From OLB6 sp964525565 (GTDB taxonomy: Bacteria > Bacteroidota > Ignavibacteria > Kapaibacteriales > Kapaibacteriaceae): a DNA stretch of 64,000 nucleotides. The notes under the pieces were generated by a model. That model saw nothing but the letters and a program-made list of their open reading frames with translations, was not told the DNA's origin and did no database searches. The translations under genes and the position numbers were made by a program. The stretch covers positions 1-64,000 of the forward strand of contig CAZGHI010000005.1 in assembly GCA_964525565.1 (NCBI GenBank), written 5' to 3'. Shown here in pieces: positions 63,396 to 64,000 of the stretch (position 1 is its first letter; each line of letters starts with the position of its first letter).

Positions 63396-64000
63396 ATGAT
63401 TGTAGCCTTTGCTCTTGCCATTGCATTTACCATTATAAATGCTCCGGAGTCCCCAGCTCAGCGCCTGGTGATGAGTGAGTGGGAAACAATTAGTTCGTTG
63501 CGCACTGCACGTGATTCAGATGTTGATGCCGAAGGAAACCTGTGGGTTGCAACAAGCGGCGGACTGTACAAACTGAATGTTGAGACAAACGCTATTGAGG
63601 AGTATAGAAACATCAATGCTCTGCAGTCACTTGACGTGCGAAGTGTGCTATGCATCCCTGACAGAAACCTGGTAGTTGTTGGGGCAAGTGATGGCAGCAT
63701 CGATATCCGCGACACCGATGGTACGTGGCTAGCCATCGCCGATATCAAACGTGCAACACAATATCAACGGCGTGGCATTACTGACCTGGTTCACCACAAC
63801 AATGTGCTATACATTGCATCTGAGTTCGGTGTGCTTGTATTTGACCTTGCAACAAGACTGTTTGTGGAAACCATTGACCGCATTGGCACGCTGCAGGAAA
63901 AAACACGCGTAAATGGCATTGTAGTACACAATGATTCTCTGTGGATTGCCACAGACTCAGGTGTTGCACGAGCGTGGATTGCAGAACCTACGCTACGTCC
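63396..64000 (+). CDS. PorZ-like beta-propeller protein, N-terminal part (T9SS), cut by the window edge
   Basis: Open from ATG 63396 to the end of the window, at least 201 codons. A signal peptide (MIVAFALAIAFTIINAPESPAQ) is followed by a propeller with the PorZ-type strand order: EWETISSLRTARD, NLWVATSGGLYKLN, VVVGASDGSIDI, IADIKRATQYQRRGITDLV, LYIASEFGVLVFDL, and SLWIATDSGVARA. PorZ is a surface attachment-complex subunit of type IX secretion. A two-component-type sensor propeller is the alternative. It lies 31 bases after ribH and may have its own promoter. Confidence 0.72.
   Translation, partial: MIVAFALAIAFTIINAPESPAQRLVMSEWETISSLRTARDSDVDAEGNLWVATSGGLYKLNVETNAIEEYRNINALQSLDVRSVLCIPDRNLVVVGASDGSIDIRDTDGTWLAIADIKRATQYQRRGITDLVHHNNVLYIASEFGVLVFDLATRLFVETIDRIGTLQEKTRVNGIVVHNDSLWIATDSGVARAWIAEPTLR

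Overview
Organism. The window looks like a chromosome segment of a Gram-negative member of the Bacteroidota/Chlorobiota group, possibly near the Kapabacteria or Ignavibacteria; that finer placement is inference only. Supporting signs are: type IX secretion (T9SS) C-terminal signals on large surface proteins, a PorZ-like and a PorE-like protein, a fused cbb3 oxidase subunit (CcoN-CcoO), a type III glutamine synthetase, an E1 alpha-beta fusion, lipopolysaccharide-type heptosyltransferases, and promoter motifs of the form TAnnTTTG. No rRNA, tRNA, CRISPR, insertion sequence, integrase or phage gene was found. It is dense housekeeping and envelope DNA. Seven runs of N (2753-2779, 5105-5126, 9141-9220, 19094-19113, 45316-45325, 48313-48353, 59305-59314) all fall inside genes.

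Layout. 1-2073: start of a Trm112-like gene (minus), then tyrS and a lipoate/octanoate ligase (plus). 2074-19610: one long minus-strand block. In transcription order it holds an Rrf2 regulator, the complete cbb3 oxidase set (ccoI, ccoS, ccoNO, ccoQ, ccoP, ccoG, ccoH, a TauE/DsbD-like membrane protein), a cytochrome c, E1 alpha and E1 beta of a 2-oxoacid dehydrogenase, a small orphan protein, three glycosyltransferases, aspS and a Tat-exported DUF1460 protein. 19611-27157: a non-coding stretch with a strong terminator, a secreted DUF4397 protein, an AmpD-like amidase, a fused E1, a small envelope protein, gmk and yicC. 27224-33986 (plus): purine nucleoside phosphorylase, a lipoprotein, ribD, a protein built of GNDxY repeats plus HEAT repeats, and rqcH. 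33983-41939 (minus): a T9SS cargo with nine Asp-boxes, a PorE-like OmpA protein and speA. 42001-47140 (plus): fur, topA and an Ig-repeat surface protein. 47143-49741 (minus): glnN and an Lrp regulator. 49800-50549 (plus): mtgA. 50461-58019 (minus): rluD, lspA, dksA with a Lys/Ala repeat gene directly upstream, ileS and a histidine kinase. 58051-64000 (plus): murI, dppB, dppC, holA, a PHP phosphatase, ribH and the start of a PorZ-like gene.

How it fits together. The block at 10506-19610 gives microaerobic respiration: structural subunits, copper delivery, assembly factors and an iron-sulfur type regulator translationally coupled to the copper pump. The surface theme (T9SS cargos, PorE-like anchor, PorZ-like component, LPS glycosyltransferases, amidase, MtgA, MurI, LspA) points to an envelope with T9SS export. 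Neighbouring genes often overlap by 1-4 bases (ATGA, GTGA, TAATG), so translational coupling is widespread, and convergent pairs meet or overlap with no room for terminators.

Most interesting. (1) An A11 tract at the end of a 63-residue Lys/Ala repeat gene lies exactly where a one-base slip would fuse it in frame to a DksA-family gene that has no good start of its own; a perfect 14-bp hairpin sits inside that junction. (2) A 903-residue secreted protein combines about twelve 26-residue GNDxY repeats with HEAT repeats. (3) A PorE-like protein has a concanavalin-like domain where PorE has TPRs. (4) Several genes have a TAnnTTTG-like box 3-6 bases before the ATG, suggesting leaderless transcripts.
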